Assembly (NCBI GenBank): GCA_017592665.1
Contig: JAGFNW010000018.1
Coordinates: forward strand, 84,016-148,015
Length of the DNA stretch: 64,000 nt
Origin: Streptosporangiaceae bacterium NEAU-GS5
GTDB lineage: Bacteria > Actinomycetota > Actinomycetes > Streptosporangiales > Streptosporangiaceae
Direction: 5' to 3'
Part shown: piece by piece, positions 41,604 through 49,722 of the stretch
How positions within the stretch are numbered: position 1 is the stretch's first letter
Layout: the number at the start of each line of letters is the position of its first letter
Notes under the pieces: generated by a model
Told to the model about the DNA's origin: nothing
The model's database searches: none
Seen by the model: the letters and a program-made list of their open reading frames with translations, nothing else
Made by a program: the position numbers and the translations under genes

Positions 41604-41631
41604 GGCTCGGTCTGAATGGCTCGGTCTGAAT
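41604..41631. repeat. Two 14-bp tandem repeats
   Basis: GGCTCGGTCTGAAT occurs twice without spacer (41604-41617, 41618-41631), just upstream of the enolase-superfamily gene start. Confidence 0.85.
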
Positions 41632-41634
41632 CGC

Positions 41635-41682
41635 CGCGGTTCTAGGTCAGCGCGGTTCTAGGTCAGCGCGGTTCTAGGTCAG
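41635..41682. repeat. Three 16-bp tandem repeats spanning the SDR stop codon
   Basis: CGCGGTTCTAGGTCAG at 41635-41650, 41651-41666 and 41667-41682, all identical. On the minus strand the last one contains the SDR epimerase stop (TAG, 41674-41676), so the stop segment is present three times. Confidence 0.92.
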
Positions 41683-42528
41683 CTCGGTGCGCCAGCTGCG
41701 TTTGGCCTGCCAGCCGAGCAGGCGGCCCGCCTTGCCGGTCGAGAAGGCGGGACCGATGCCGGCCGGGGCGTCGGCGTAGGGCAGCAGCTCGGCCAGCGGC
41801 GCGCGGGCCAGCGCGTCGGACGCGCCCGCGAAGAAGACCTCGCCGTTGGGCAGCTCAGGGAGCCGTTCGATGAGGGTCAGCACGAGGTCGGCACCGTCGC
41901 GCGCGTCGATGTAGTTGAACAGCGACACCCTGGCGATGTCGGGCCGGTCGAGCCGCTCGTGGATCGTGTGCCCCGACTGCGTGGGCGCCCCGGCCCACTC
42001 CTCCGGCGCGACGATGAAGCACGGCCGGACGGCCGCGAATCTGGTGAAATCCTGACGGCGGGCGAAGGAGGCCATGGTCTGCTCGGCGACCAGCTTCGAC
42101 AGGCTGTAGGCGTTCCACGGCCGGACCGGGTGCTCCTCGTCGATGGGCAGATAGGCGGGCGCCCATGTCGCGGTGCCGTATCCGATGACCGTGGGGCTGC
42201 TGGCCACGACGACGCGCTCGGCGCCGAGCGCGACGGCCGCCTCGCAGACGTTGAAGGCCAGCTGGGTGTTGACGCGGAAGGTCAGCGCGTCGGTGCGGCT
42301 GAACGGGGTGGCGATGGCCGCCAGGTGGACGACGGCGTCCGGCCGGAACCGGGTCAGCACCTCGTACGCCTCGCCGAGGTCGGTAAGGTCGGCGGGGAGG
42401 GTGGCCGCGGCCTCGCGTGGCGTGCCCGGCGCCGTGTCGACGCCGATCACCTCGTGCCCCGCGGCGGCGAGTACGGCGACGACGCTCCGGCCGAAACGAC
42501 CGGCACTGCCGGTGATCAACGTGCGCAT
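41674..42528 (-). CDS. NAD-dependent epimerase/dehydratase (extended SDR)
   Basis: About 284 residues. TLITGSAGRFGRSVVAVLAA binds NAD, followed by DLTDLGEAYEVLTRFRPDAV, HLAAIATPFSRTD, and catalytic YSLSKLVAEQTM. Family members act on UDP-sugars or free sugar acids and lactones. ATG 42528 lies just after a LacI-type palindrome at 42542 on the divergent side, so it is probably controlled by the LacI protein together with the enolase-superfamily gene. Uronate or aldonolactone metabolism is a plausible guess. Confidence 0.85.
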   Translation of the reverse strand: MRTLITGSAGRFGRSVVAVLAAAGHEVIGVDTAPGTPREAAATLPADLTDLGEAYEVLTRFRPDAVVHLAAIATPFSRTDALTFRVNTQLAFNVCEAAVALGAERVVVASSPTVIGYGTATWAPAYLPIDEEHPVRPWNAYSLSKLVAEQTMASFARRQDFTRFAAVRPCFIVAPEEWAGAPTQSGHTIHERLDRPDIARVSLFNYIDARDGADLVLTLIERLPELPNGEVFFAGASDALARAPLAELLPYADAPAGIGPAFSTGKAGRLLGWQAKRSWRTELT

Positions 42529-42541
42529 GATGACTCGCTCC

Positions 42542-42555
42542 TGCAATCGCTTGCA
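42542..42555. promoter_or_regulatory. LacI-type operator (epimerase side)
   Basis: TGCAATCGCTTGCA: arms TGCAA/TTGCA around a central TCGC. It is 14 bases upstream of the SDR epimerase start codon and fits the LacI/GalR pattern of a palindrome centred on CG. Confidence 0.7.
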
Positions 42556-42608
42556 TAAAGAATCAGCCGCTTGACCGGGGACAGTCAAGAGCTTGTGGCT
42601 ATCCTGTG

Positions 42609-42622
42609 CGCAACCGCTTGCG
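42609..42622. promoter_or_regulatory. LacI-type operator (regulator side)
   Basis: CGCAACCGCTTGCG: arms CGCAA/TTGCG around CCGC, closely related to the site at 42542 (shared GCAA..CGCTTGC). It ends 14 bases before the LacI GTG, consistent with autoregulation. Confidence 0.7.
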
Positions 42623-42635
42623 TTACTGTGCTGGC

Positions 42636-43598
42636 GTGGCGGTGACCATCAGAGATGTGGCGCAGGCGGCCGGAGTGCACGTGTCGACGGTGTCGCGCAC
42701 CTTCACGGCGCCGCAGCAGGTCAACGAGGACACCCGCAACCGGGTCATCGAGGTGGCGCGGGAGCTCGGCTACCGCCCCAACCGTGCGGCCCGATCCCTG
42801 ACCACGGGCCGCACCAACAACATCGGGCTGATCGTGGCCGACCTGGCCAACCCGTTCTTCTCCTCGATCATCAAGGCCGCCCAGGCGCACGCGAGGGAAC
42901 GCGACTACCACGTCTTCGTGGCCGACACCGACGAAGATCCGGCGGTCGAGGAGGAGCTGGTCCAGGCGTTCACCAAGCAGGTGGACGGGGTGATCCTGTG
43001 CAGCCCGCGGATCACCAACCGAGTGATCACCCGGCTGGCCAAGGACGTGCCGTTCGTGGTGGTCAACCGGCGGCTGCGCGGCTACGCCACGATCCTGATG
43101 GACGTGGCGCAGGGGTCGCGGCTCGCCATCGAGCACCTGCGCGAGCTCGGCCACCGCAAGATCGCCGTGGCCTCGGGCCCGAGCGGGTCGTGGACCAGCG
43201 CCGAGATGGTGGCCGCCGCGCGCGCCGTCAAGGGCATCGAGGTCGAGACGGTCGGGCCCAACACCCCCACCGAGCAGGGCGGCATCGCGGCCGCCGCCGA
43301 GGTCGCCCGATCGGGCGTGACGGCCGTGCTCGCCCACAACGACCTGCTCGCCATCGGCCTCATCGAAGGCCTCACCGAGCTCGGGCTGGACGTGCCCGGC
43401 GACATGAGCGTCGTCGGCGTCGACGACAGCCTGCTCGGTAGGCTCAACCGGCCGAAGCTGACCACGGTGACCATGCCCACGGCCGCCGCCGGCCGGCTCG
43501 CGGTCGACCTGCTCCTGCAGTCGGTCACCGCGGCCACCACGCTCGAGACCAGCCTCGTGATCAGGGAATCCACCGCGCCACCGAAAGGCCACCCGTGA
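42636..43598 (+). CDS. LacI-family transcriptional repressor
   Basis: About 320 residues. N-terminal HTH VTIRDVAQAAGVHVSTVSRT with the hinge helix region PNRAARSLTTGRTNNIGLIV, followed by a periplasmic-binding-protein-like sensor domain (ADLANPFFSSIIKAAQAHAR, VAGVDDSL-like core VVGVDDSLLGRLNRPKLTTV). GTG 42636 is chosen because translation from 42606 would include the operator at 42609. Its stop overlaps the aldose epimerase start (GTGA). It presumably represses the divergent SDR/enolase genes and itself plus galM and the hexosaminidase, with a sugar as inducer. Confidence 0.95.
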   Translation: MAVTIRDVAQAAGVHVSTVSRTFTAPQQVNEDTRNRVIEVARELGYRPNRAARSLTTGRTNNIGLIVADLANPFFSSIIKAAQAHARERDYHVFVADTDEDPAVEEELVQAFTKQVDGVILCSPRITNRVITRLAKDVPFVVVNRRLRGYATILMDVAQGSRLAIEHLRELGHRKIAVASGPSGSWTSAEMVAAARAVKGIEVETVGPNTPTEQGGIAAAAEVARSGVTAVLAHNDLLAIGLIEGLTELGLDVPGDMSVVGVDDSLLGRLNRPKLTTVTMPTAAAGRLAVDLLLQSVTAATTLETSLVIRESTAPPKGHP

Positions 43599-44542
43599 AA
43601 TTCGGCACCACACCCGCCGGCGAGGTCGTCGAGCGGCACGTCATCACCGACGGGCGGCTGCGGGCCGCGATCCTCACCTACGGGGCCACACTTCAGTCGC
43701 TCGACCTCGGCGGCCCGAATCTCGTGCTCGGGCTCGACACGCTCGACGACTATCTGCGCCGCAGCCGCTACTTCGGCGCCGTCGTCGGGCGTTACGGCAA
43801 CCGCATCGCGTACGGGAGGTTCACCCTCGACGGGGCCACCTACCAGCTGCCGGTCAACGACGGGAAGCACAGCCTGCACGGCGGCACGCGGGGGTTCGAC
43901 AAGCGCGTGTGGCAGGCGGAGGCCTCCGGCTCCTCCGTCCGGCTGGCGTACGTGAGCCCCGACGGCGAAGAGGGTTATCCGGGGACGCTTTCCACGGAGG
44001 TCGTCTACACGGTCGAGGACGGCGGGCTCCGGATCGACTACCGTGCCAGGACGGACGCGCCGACCGTGGTCAACCTGACCAACCACGCCTACTTCGACCT
44101 GTCCGGCCGGCGCGACATCCGTGGACATGTGCTGACCATGGCGGCCGGGCACTATCTGCCGGTCGACGACGGCAAGATCCCCACGGGTGAGCTCGCCCCG
44201 GTCGAGGGGACGGCGTACGACTTCACGAGCCCCCACGCGATCGGCGACCGGCTCGACGGATGCTACGACCACTGCTTCGTCCTCGACGGCGGCATCCGGG
44301 TCGAAGAGCCGGTGAGCGGGCTGGCCATGGACGTCACCACGACCGAACCCGGCGTGCAGTTCTACACGGGGCACATGCTGGACGGGGTCGCCACGCCTTT
44401 CGGCCGGTTCGCCGGCTTCTGCCTGGAGACGCAGCACTTCCCCGATTCGCCCAACCAGCCGGCGTTCCCGTCGACCGTGCTGCGGCCGGGGGAGGAGCTC
44501 GTTTCGACCACGACGTACAGGTTCAGCGAGGGTCTACGGTAA
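43595..44542 (+). CDS. galM: Aldose 1-epimerase
   Basis: 315 residues. Signature regions RAAILTYGATLQSLDLG, GAVVGRYGNRIAYGRFTLDG, HSLHGGTRGFDKRVW (catalytic His), LTNHAYFDLSGR (second His) and GVQFYTGHMLDG are seen, with Glu near the end in FCLETQHFPDSPNQPAFP. It interconverts alpha and beta anomers of free hexoses. Overlaps the LacI gene by four bases and lies four bases before the hexosaminidase gene, so these three form one operon. Confidence 0.94.
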   Translation: MKFGTTPAGEVVERHVITDGRLRAAILTYGATLQSLDLGGPNLVLGLDTLDDYLRRSRYFGAVVGRYGNRIAYGRFTLDGATYQLPVNDGKHSLHGGTRGFDKRVWQAEASGSSVRLAYVSPDGEEGYPGTLSTEVVYTVEDGGLRIDYRARTDAPTVVNLTNHAYFDLSGRRDIRGHVLTMAAGHYLPVDDGKIPTGELAPVEGTAYDFTSPHAIGDRLDGCYDHCFVLDGGIRVEEPVSGLAMDVTTTEPGVQFYTGHMLDGVATPFGRFAGFCLETQHFPDSPNQPAFPSTVLRPGEELVSTTTYRFSEGLR

Positions 44543-44546
44543 TGAC

Positions 44547-46091
44547 GTGATCCACCGGTGGCTCCCGCTCGTCTCCTTGGTGTTCCTGGCCCTGGCGACG
44601 GGCGCGAGCGCCGCTCCGCGTCCGCCGGTGGTCTCCAAGCCCGTTCCGTACGACTCGGTCGTGCCCGCCGTGGCGTCCGCGGTCCCGGCGCCCGGTGTCA
44701 CGTACGAGATAGCGGCCGCCACCACCATCTACGGCGCCGACGCCGGTGTGCGCGACCTGCTGGCGCGGCAGCTGCGCCGGGCGACGGGGTTCACTTTGCC
44801 GGTCGCCCCGACTCCCGCGGCCGGCATCGCCCTCCTGTTGTCCGGCTCTTTCGGTGACGAGGGTTACCAACTCGACGTCACCGCCGGCGGCATCACGATC
44901 CGCGCGTCGGCCGCCGCGGGGCTGTTCAACGGCGTGCAGACACTGAGGCAGCTGCTGCCGCCCTCGATCGAGGCGAGCGGCAGGCAGCCCGGCCCCTGGC
45001 CGGTCCAGGGCGGCCGGATCACCGACCACCCCAGATTCGCCTACCGGGGGGCCATGCTCGACGTGGCCAGGCACTTCTTCCCGGTCGCCGTCGTCGAGCG
45101 CTACATCGACGAGATCTCCAGCTACAAGATCAACCACCTGCACCTGCATCTGTCGGACGACCAGGGGTGGCGGATCGCCGTCGAATCCTGGCCGCGGCTG
45201 GCGACGTTCGGAGGCCGATCGGCCGTGGACGGCGACCCGGGCGGCTACTACACGAAGGCCGACTACCAGGCGGTCGTCGCCTACGCCGTGGCCCGGAACG
45301 TCACGGTCGTCCCCGAGATCGACATGCCGGGCCACGTGACCGCCGCGCTCGCCGCGTACCCCGAACTCACCTGCGACGGCCGGTCGCCGCCCCTCTACAC
45401 GGGCACCGAGGTGGGCTTCAGCTCGCTCTGCACGCGTGCGTCGACCGAGACGTTCGTACGCGACGTGCTCACTGAACTGGCCGCCCTGACGCCCGGGCCC
45501 TACCTGCACATCGGCGGCGACGAGACCGAGTCGACCAAGCCCGCCGACTACGCGGCCTTCATGGACCGCGCGCAACGCATCGTGGCCGACCTCGGGAAGA
45601 CGCCCATGGCCTGGCACGAGGTCGTCAACGCACCCCTCCAGCCGGGCGCCGTCGCCCAATATTGGGGCACCACACGCGAGCACCCGGCCCTCGCGGCGAG
45701 CACCGCGAAGGTCATTCTGTCGCCGGCCGGGCGGGCCTACCTGGACATGAAATACGACTCCGGGACCGGCCTCGGAGCGACCTGGGCCGGCACGATCGAG
45801 GCCGACGCCGCCTACGACTGGAATCCCGGCCGCTACCTGGACGGGGTCGACGAGTCACGCGTCCTCGGCGTCGAGGCCCCGCTCTGGACCGAGACCATCA
45901 CCACCATCGGCGACATCGAACACATGGCCTTCCCCCGGCTGCCCGCCATCGCCGAACTCGGCTGGTCGCCCTGGTCCACCCACGACTGGCCCGCCTTCAG
46001 CCGCCGCCTGGCCGCCCAAGGCCCCCGCTGGCACACCCTCGGCCTCGACTACCACCAATCCCCCCAAGTCCCCTGGCCCCCCGGCTCGTAG
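44547..46091 (+). CDS. Secreted GH20 beta-N-acetylhexosaminidase
   Basis: 514 residues. A signal peptide (WLPLVSLVFLALATGASAAP) is followed by a GH20 accessory domain and the catalytic barrel: RGAMLDVARHFFPV, INHLHLHLSDDQGWRI, VPEIDMPGHVTAALAAYPEL and the catalytic Asp-Glu pair in YLHIGGDETES. It removes terminal GlcNAc or GalNAc from chitin fragments, glycans or muropeptides outside the cell. GTG start at 44547. Same operon as LacI and galM. The secreted chitin-type LPMO at 57693 suggests shared use of chitin, though these loci are 12 kb apart. Confidence 0.94.
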   Translation: MIHRWLPLVSLVFLALATGASAAPRPPVVSKPVPYDSVVPAVASAVPAPGVTYEIAAATTIYGADAGVRDLLARQLRRATGFTLPVAPTPAAGIALLLSGSFGDEGYQLDVTAGGITIRASAAAGLFNGVQTLRQLLPPSIEASGRQPGPWPVQGGRITDHPRFAYRGAMLDVARHFFPVAVVERYIDEISSYKINHLHLHLSDDQGWRIAVESWPRLATFGGRSAVDGDPGGYYTKADYQAVVAYAVARNVTVVPEIDMPGHVTAALAAYPELTCDGRSPPLYTGTEVGFSSLCTRASTETFVRDVLTELAALTPGPYLHIGGDETESTKPADYAAFMDRAQRIVADLGKTPMAWHEVVNAPLQPGAVAQYWGTTREHPALAASTAKVILSPAGRAYLDMKYDSGTGLGATWAGTIEADAAYDWNPGRYLDGVDESRVLGVEAPLWTETITTIGDIEHMAFPRLPAIAELGWSPWSTHDWPAFSRRLAAQGPRWHTLGLDYHQSPQVPWPPGS

Positions 46092-46129
46092 GACCGGCGC
46101 AGGCCTGCCATGGAACGAAGGCGGATGGG

Positions 46130-46345
46130 TCAGCGTTCGGCCTCGTCGTCCTTGGGGCGCTTTTTCTCGGGCTTGGCCGTCTTTCTCCCCTGCTTGCGGT
46201 AGTTGGCCTTCTCATCGGAAGGGTCCGACCCGCGATACTGGTCGCGGGTGCGCTGCCGCCGGAGGGCCTCGGAGATTTCGTCCAGTTGCTTCTTGTTACC
46301 GGGGGCCTGTAGCGAACGGCGTTTTGGATCGTTAGGCGAGGACAT
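46130..46345 (-). CDS. Small highly charged hypothetical protein
   Basis: 71 residues, rich in Lys, Arg, Glu and Asp: SSPNDPKRRSLQAPGNKK, then YRGSDPSDEKANYRKQG and a Lys/Glu tail. No membrane segment or fold is recognisable; the C-terminal half is probably disordered. ATG 46345 is preceded by GGGG and overlaps the end of the upstream membrane-anchored gene by 14 bases. I do not recognise a family. Confidence 0.55.
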   Translation of the reverse strand: MSSPNDPKRRSLQAPGNKKQLDEISEALRRQRTRDQYRGSDPSDEKANYRKQGRKTAKPEKKRPKDDEAER

Positions 46346-46961
46346 TCCCCAGCACCCTTCTCGGCTGACTCTCGACGGCGATACACGATGTATGCCAGCA
46401 GTTGCTACGTCTCGGCAGAACGGCCGGGAAATTGGAAACCGGCTGACGGAGCGCGCTCCAGTCCCGCCGCAGCGACGACTCCATCCCGCACACGGTCATC
46501 TCGACCTTGTAGGCCGCCCAGTGCGTTCCCTTCGCGGGCGGCGGCACGGGGATGAGCAGGTCTTCCGCCAGCGGCTCACCCGGCTCCACCAGGACGTGTT
46601 CTTGGAAGATGGGCGTCAGTAGACCCGTGTCCAGCCACTCGATGTTCCGTGGTCCTTGAGCGTGGTCGCCGTTGTCGGCAGGGGTCTCGGCCGTCCACGC
46701 GATGTCGTGAGCGCACCAGAGCCTGACCAATCGGTGCTCTCGAAAGCGGAGCTTGGCGTGCCCGATGTTCACCAGGCGCACGGTCACCTTCAGATAATGC
46801 CTGCCTCGAAGCTCATGCCCGCTCGCGCTCACGCTGATCTCGAGCCGAGAGCGGAAGGTCCGGCCTTTGGAGAATTTGAGGTAGGCCCACAGACCGGCGA
46901 GCAGGAGGCATAAAGCCTCGACCGCGGTCGCTATCGCGGTAAGCCCGGAAACCCACCCCAT
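46332..46961 (-). CDS. Membrane-anchored hypothetical protein
   Basis: About 209 residues. One N-terminal membrane helix (AVEALCLLLAGLWAYLKF) precedes a soluble beta-rich region with RLEISVSASGHELRGRHYLK, VRLVNIGHAKLRFREHRLVR and EWLDTGLLTPIFQEHVLVEP. Similar single-helix proteins with an immunoglobulin-like domain are common in actinobacteria without known function. ATG 46961 is chosen; a TTG ten codons upstream is possible. Codon use is slightly less GC-biased than neighbours, giving a mild hint of transfer. Confidence 0.6.
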   Translation of the reverse strand: MGWVSGLTAIATAVEALCLLLAGLWAYLKFSKGRTFRSRLEISVSASGHELRGRHYLKVTVRLVNIGHAKLRFREHRLVRLWCAHDIAWTAETPADNGDHAQGPRNIEWLDTGLLTPIFQEHVLVEPGEPLAEDLLIPVPPPAKGTHWAAYKVEMTVCGMESSLRRDWSALRQPVSNFPAVLPRRSNCWHTSCIAVESQPRRVLGNVLA

Positions 46962-47092
46962 GGCCACAACCCCCGCCCCGGCGGATGCCAACGGGAAGAT
47001 AATCCCCGTGGCGGGTCAATTCCTACCATGTGATGAATATGACAAGAGAGAGAGCTTTGTCTCACCGTCTCCTAGGGCCGCGTCTTTGGGGG

Positions 47093-47128
47093 TCAGTGAC
47101 GTCGTGGGGCTCAGCGGACGTCGTGGGG
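47093..47128. repeat. Imperfect duplication spanning the AlkB stop codon
   Basis: TCAGCGGACGTCGTGGGG (47111-47128, containing the AlkB stop at 47111-47113) and TCAGTGACGTCGTGGGG (47093-47109) are a direct duplication with one small indel and one substitution, separated by one base. Confidence 0.8.
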
Positions 47129-47734
47129 GCGGAATTGGATGCTGATGCGGGGGCCGGTGGGGCGGGCGGTTTTGGGGACGCAGTGCTCCCAGGTGCGCTG
47201 GCAGCTGCCGCCCATCACGATCAGGTCGCCGTGGCCGAGATCGTGGCGGAGGGCCGGGCCGCCGCCGCGCGGGCGCAAAAGCAGCGCGCGGGGAGCGCCC
47301 ACCGAGACGATGGCGACCATGGTGTCTTCGGTCGCGCCCCGACCGATGGTGTCGCCGTGCCAGGCCACGCTGTCGCGGCCGTCGCGATAGAGGCACAGGC
47401 CGGCCGTGCGGAACGGCTCGCCCAGCTCGGCGGCGTAGTGCGTGTTGAGCGCGGCGCGCGCCTCGGTCAGCACGGGATCGGGCAGCGGCGTGGCCTCCTC
47501 GTAGAAGGCGAGCAGCCGCGGCACGGCCACCACGCGGTCATACATCTTGCGCCGCTCGGCGCGCCACGGCACATCCTTCACCAGCCGCTCGAACAGCGCG
47601 TCGGCGCCGGTCAGCCAGCCGGGGAGAACGTCGGCCCATGCCCCGTCGCCGAGCTCGGTGCGCTGCATGCCTTCGAGCGGGCCGAGGGCGCAGTCTTCGG
47701 ACAGGTCGAACAACGAGCGCTGAAACACCACCAC
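47111..47734 (-). CDS. AlkB-like 2-oxoglutarate/Fe(II) dioxygenase
   Basis: 207 residues. Double-stranded beta-helix with the iron ligands His and Asp in SVAWHGDTIG and a distal His in RTWEHCVPKTARPTGPRIS, where the two Arg bind 2-oxoglutarate and substrate. GGSCQRTWEHCVPK is typical of AlkB homologues that reverse alkylation damage in DNA or RNA. The N-terminal DNA-binding lid is present (PLEGMQRTELGDGAW). Probably a single-gene unit; no ada-like regulator nearby. Confidence 0.9.
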   Translation of the reverse strand: MVVFQRSLFDLSEDCALGPLEGMQRTELGDGAWADVLPGWLTGADALFERLVKDVPWRAERRKMYDRVVAVPRLLAFYEEATPLPDPVLTEARAALNTHYAAELGEPFRTAGLCLYRDGRDSVAWHGDTIGRGATEDTMVAIVSVGAPRALLLRPRGGGPALRHDLGHGDLIVMGGSCQRTWEHCVPKTARPTGPRISIQFRPHDVR

Positions 47735-47757
47735 GCGCTCAGCTTAGCACCGCTTTT

Positions 47758-48942
47758 TCAAACGTTTATTCGATCACCGCTGAGGAACTCCTCGATGACG
47801 AGGATGGCGGCGCCGAGGGCCACGGCGTCGGGGCCGAGGCGGCCGAGGACGATGGAGGTCGTCGCGTACGGCTGGGCGAGCGCGTTCTGCTCGGCGGCCT
47901 TGATGATCCGCGGCAGCAGGTGCTGCCCGAGCAGCAGCCCGGCCCAGCCGCTGATGACGATCCGCTCGGGGTTGAACAGGTTGATCAGGTTGGCGATCCC
48001 GGCGCCGAGGTAGTCGATGGCCTCGTCGAGGACGGGGGAGGCGCCTCGATCGACGAGGTCGGCGAGGGCGGCCTCCTCGCCGGCCGTGGCGTAGGCGATG
48101 CCGGCGCGTTCGAGGATGGCCTCGGCCCCGATGTAGGCCTCGAGGCAGCCGCGCCCGCCGCAGCGGCACTCCCGGCCGCCAAGGGCGATCTTGATGTGGC
48201 CCCACTCGCCGGCGCTGCTGTTGGCGCCCCGGTAGATCGCTCCATCGGTGATGATGCTGGCGCCCACGCCCGAGCCCATGAGCACGACGGCCAGGTGATC
48301 GGCGCCGCGCCCGGAGCCGAACCAGAGCTCGGCCTGGCCCAGCGTCTTGGCGCCGTTGTCGATGAATAACGGCAGCGACGTGCCGGAGCGCAGCATCCGG
48401 CCGAGCGGCACCGCGTCCCAGCCGAACGTCTGCGCGTGGACGGCCGCGTCCTCGCCCCGCTCCACGATCCCGGGCACGCCGACGCCCACGCCGAGGACCC
48501 GGCTGGGGGAGACGTCGGCCTCGGCCAGCACCGTGTCGATGCCGGCCAGGACGTGCCGGACGATCAGCTCGGGGCCGTGGGTGGCCGGGCGGAGCGCGTA
48601 GGAGGCGGTGGCCCGCTCGTTCATGTCGAGGTCGTACAGCTGGACGCGGACATGCGTCTCGCCCACGTCGGCGCCGATGGCGAAGCCGTATTCGGGGTCG
48701 ACCCGGAGCAGCACCCGCGGCCGGCCGCCGTCCGACTCGACCAGCCCGGCCTCGACGATCACGCCGTCGGACAGCAGGTCGGCGGTGACGTTGCTGACGG
48801 TCCCGGCGCTCAGCCCGGTCATTCCGCCGAGCTCCTGACGGCTCGCCGGTCCAGCCAGATAGAGGGTGCGTAGCAGCACCGCTCGGTTCCCCCTGCGCAG
48901 GTCGCGCACCGTCCTGCGCTCAGGCCTAGCCATGGCCGTCAT
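47758..48942 (-). CDS. ROK-family transcriptional repressor
   Basis: 394 residues. N-terminal winged HTH (LRTLYLAGPASRQELGGMTG, LSAGTVSNVTADLLSDGV) is joined to a ROK sugar-kinase-like domain: AIGADVGETHVRVQLYDLD, GVGVGVPGIVERGEDAAV, SSAGEWGHIKIALGGREC and the zinc motif CRCGGRGCLEAY. ROK repressors such as NagC/XylR bind sugars or sugar phosphates. No transporter lies beside it, so its ligand is open; amino sugars are possible given the hexosaminidase 2 kb away. Start is ATG 48942 or 48933. Confidence 0.92.
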   Translation of the reverse strand: MTAMARPERRTVRDLRRGNRAVLLRTLYLAGPASRQELGGMTGLSAGTVSNVTADLLSDGVIVEAGLVESDGGRPRVLLRVDPEYGFAIGADVGETHVRVQLYDLDMNERATASYALRPATHGPELIVRHVLAGIDTVLAEADVSPSRVLGVGVGVPGIVERGEDAAVHAQTFGWDAVPLGRMLRSGTSLPLFIDNGAKTLGQAELWFGSGRGADHLAVVLMGSGVGASIITDGAIYRGANSSAGEWGHIKIALGGRECRCGGRGCLEAYIGAEAILERAGIAYATAGEEAALADLVDRGASPVLDEAIDYLGAGIANLINLFNPERIVISGWAGLLLGQHLLPRIIKAAEQNALAQPYATTSIVLGRLGPDAVALGAAILVIEEFLSGDRINV

Positions 48943-48969
48943 GCTAGATCAAGCGGCTTAAGCGCGTCA

Positions 48970-49674
48970 TCAGCGCTTTCTGAGCTGACCCACGATCCAG
49001 TCCTCGGACGCCTGCTTTGTCACGCCGAGCCCGGTCAGGATCTGGCCGCCGGTCGACTCCTCCGACTCCAGCAGGCCGAGCAGCATGTGCTCGGTGCCCA
49101 CATAGTTGTGCCCGAGCCGCAACGCCTCCCGTACGACCAGGTCACGGACCTTCTTGGCTTCGACCGAGAACGGGATGTGCTCGGGAACCACGTCGCCGGA
49201 CGGCCCCATGGCGGCCACCGCGGCCACGCGCACCGCGTCCTGCGTCACGCCCTGCGCCTCCAGCGCCTTGATCGCCAGACTCACCGGCTCGGACAGCATG
49301 CCGAGCAGCAGATGCTCGGTGCCGACCTCGGGGCTGCCCGCGCCCCGGGCGATCTCTTCCGTACGCTCCAGGACGTGCCGGGCACGCTTGGTGAACCGGC
49401 CGAGCACGCTCGCCGGCAACTCGTCGGGGCCGCGGGGGACGAACCGCTTCTGGGCCGCCTGCTTGGTGACGCCCATGCTCTGGCCGATCTCGGTCCACGA
49501 CGCGCCCGCGCGCCTGGCCTGGTCGACGAAGTGGCCGATGAGGTGATCGGCGACTTCGCCCAGGCGATCGGCCGCCAGCACGGCGTCGGAAAGATGATCG
49601 AGGGGACCCCCGTCGGGGTGCCGGCTGCGGACGTAGGCGATCAGATCGTCGAGCCGGGCAGGAATCTCAGCCAT
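48970..49674 (-). CDS. HTH plus Clp-N repeat protein
   Basis: 234 residues. An N-terminal HTH-like region (ASWTEIGQSMGVTKQAAQKR) precedes two Clp_N repeats: RTEEIARGAGSPEVGTEHLL with LGMLSEP, and REALRLGHNYVGTEHMLLGL. The ATPase modules of ClpC/ClpB are absent. Clp_N domains bind substrates or adaptors, so this may link protein quality to transcription. Two palindromes containing GTCAAC/GTTGAC lie at its start and just upstream (49675-49722), fitting autoregulation. Separated by 31 bases from the NAD kinase gene, likely in the same transcript. Confidence 0.88.
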   Translation of the reverse strand: MAEIPARLDDLIAYVRSRHPDGGPLDHLSDAVLAADRLGEVADHLIGHFVDQARRAGASWTEIGQSMGVTKQAAQKRFVPRGPDELPASVLGRFTKRARHVLERTEEIARGAGSPEVGTEHLLLGMLSEPVSLAIKALEAQGVTQDAVRVAAVAAMGPSGDVVPEHIPFSVEAKKVRDLVVREALRLGHNYVGTEHMLLGLLESEESTGGQILTGLGVTKQASEDWIVGQLRKR

Positions 49675-49695
49675 GCGTCAACTCTAGGTTGACGC
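49675..49695. promoter_or_regulatory. Palindrome at the Clp-N/HTH gene start
   Basis: GCGTCAAC, five bases, GTTGACGC: perfect 8-bp arms immediately upstream of the ATG of the Clp-N/HTH gene (49674). Confidence 0.6.
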
Positions 49696-49703
49696 TAGCG
49701 CAT

Positions 49704-49722
49704 CGTCAACCGGTGGTTGACG
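49704..49722. promoter_or_regulatory. Second copy of the palindrome, over the NAD kinase stop
   Basis: CGTCAACC, three bases, GGTTGACG: perfect 8-bp arms sharing GTCAAC/GTTGAC with the neighbouring palindrome. It contains the NAD kinase stop (49706-49708). Confidence 0.6.

Noticed and set aside
42606..42635. Upstream in-frame start for the LacI regulator
   Set aside because: It would place the operator-like palindrome inside the coding sequence and add residues not typical for LacI N-termini.
48960..48978. AAGCGC/GCGCTT hairpin between the ROK and Clp-N genes
   Set aside because: Six-base arms with a 7-base loop and no T-tract; too weak to call a terminator or operator.
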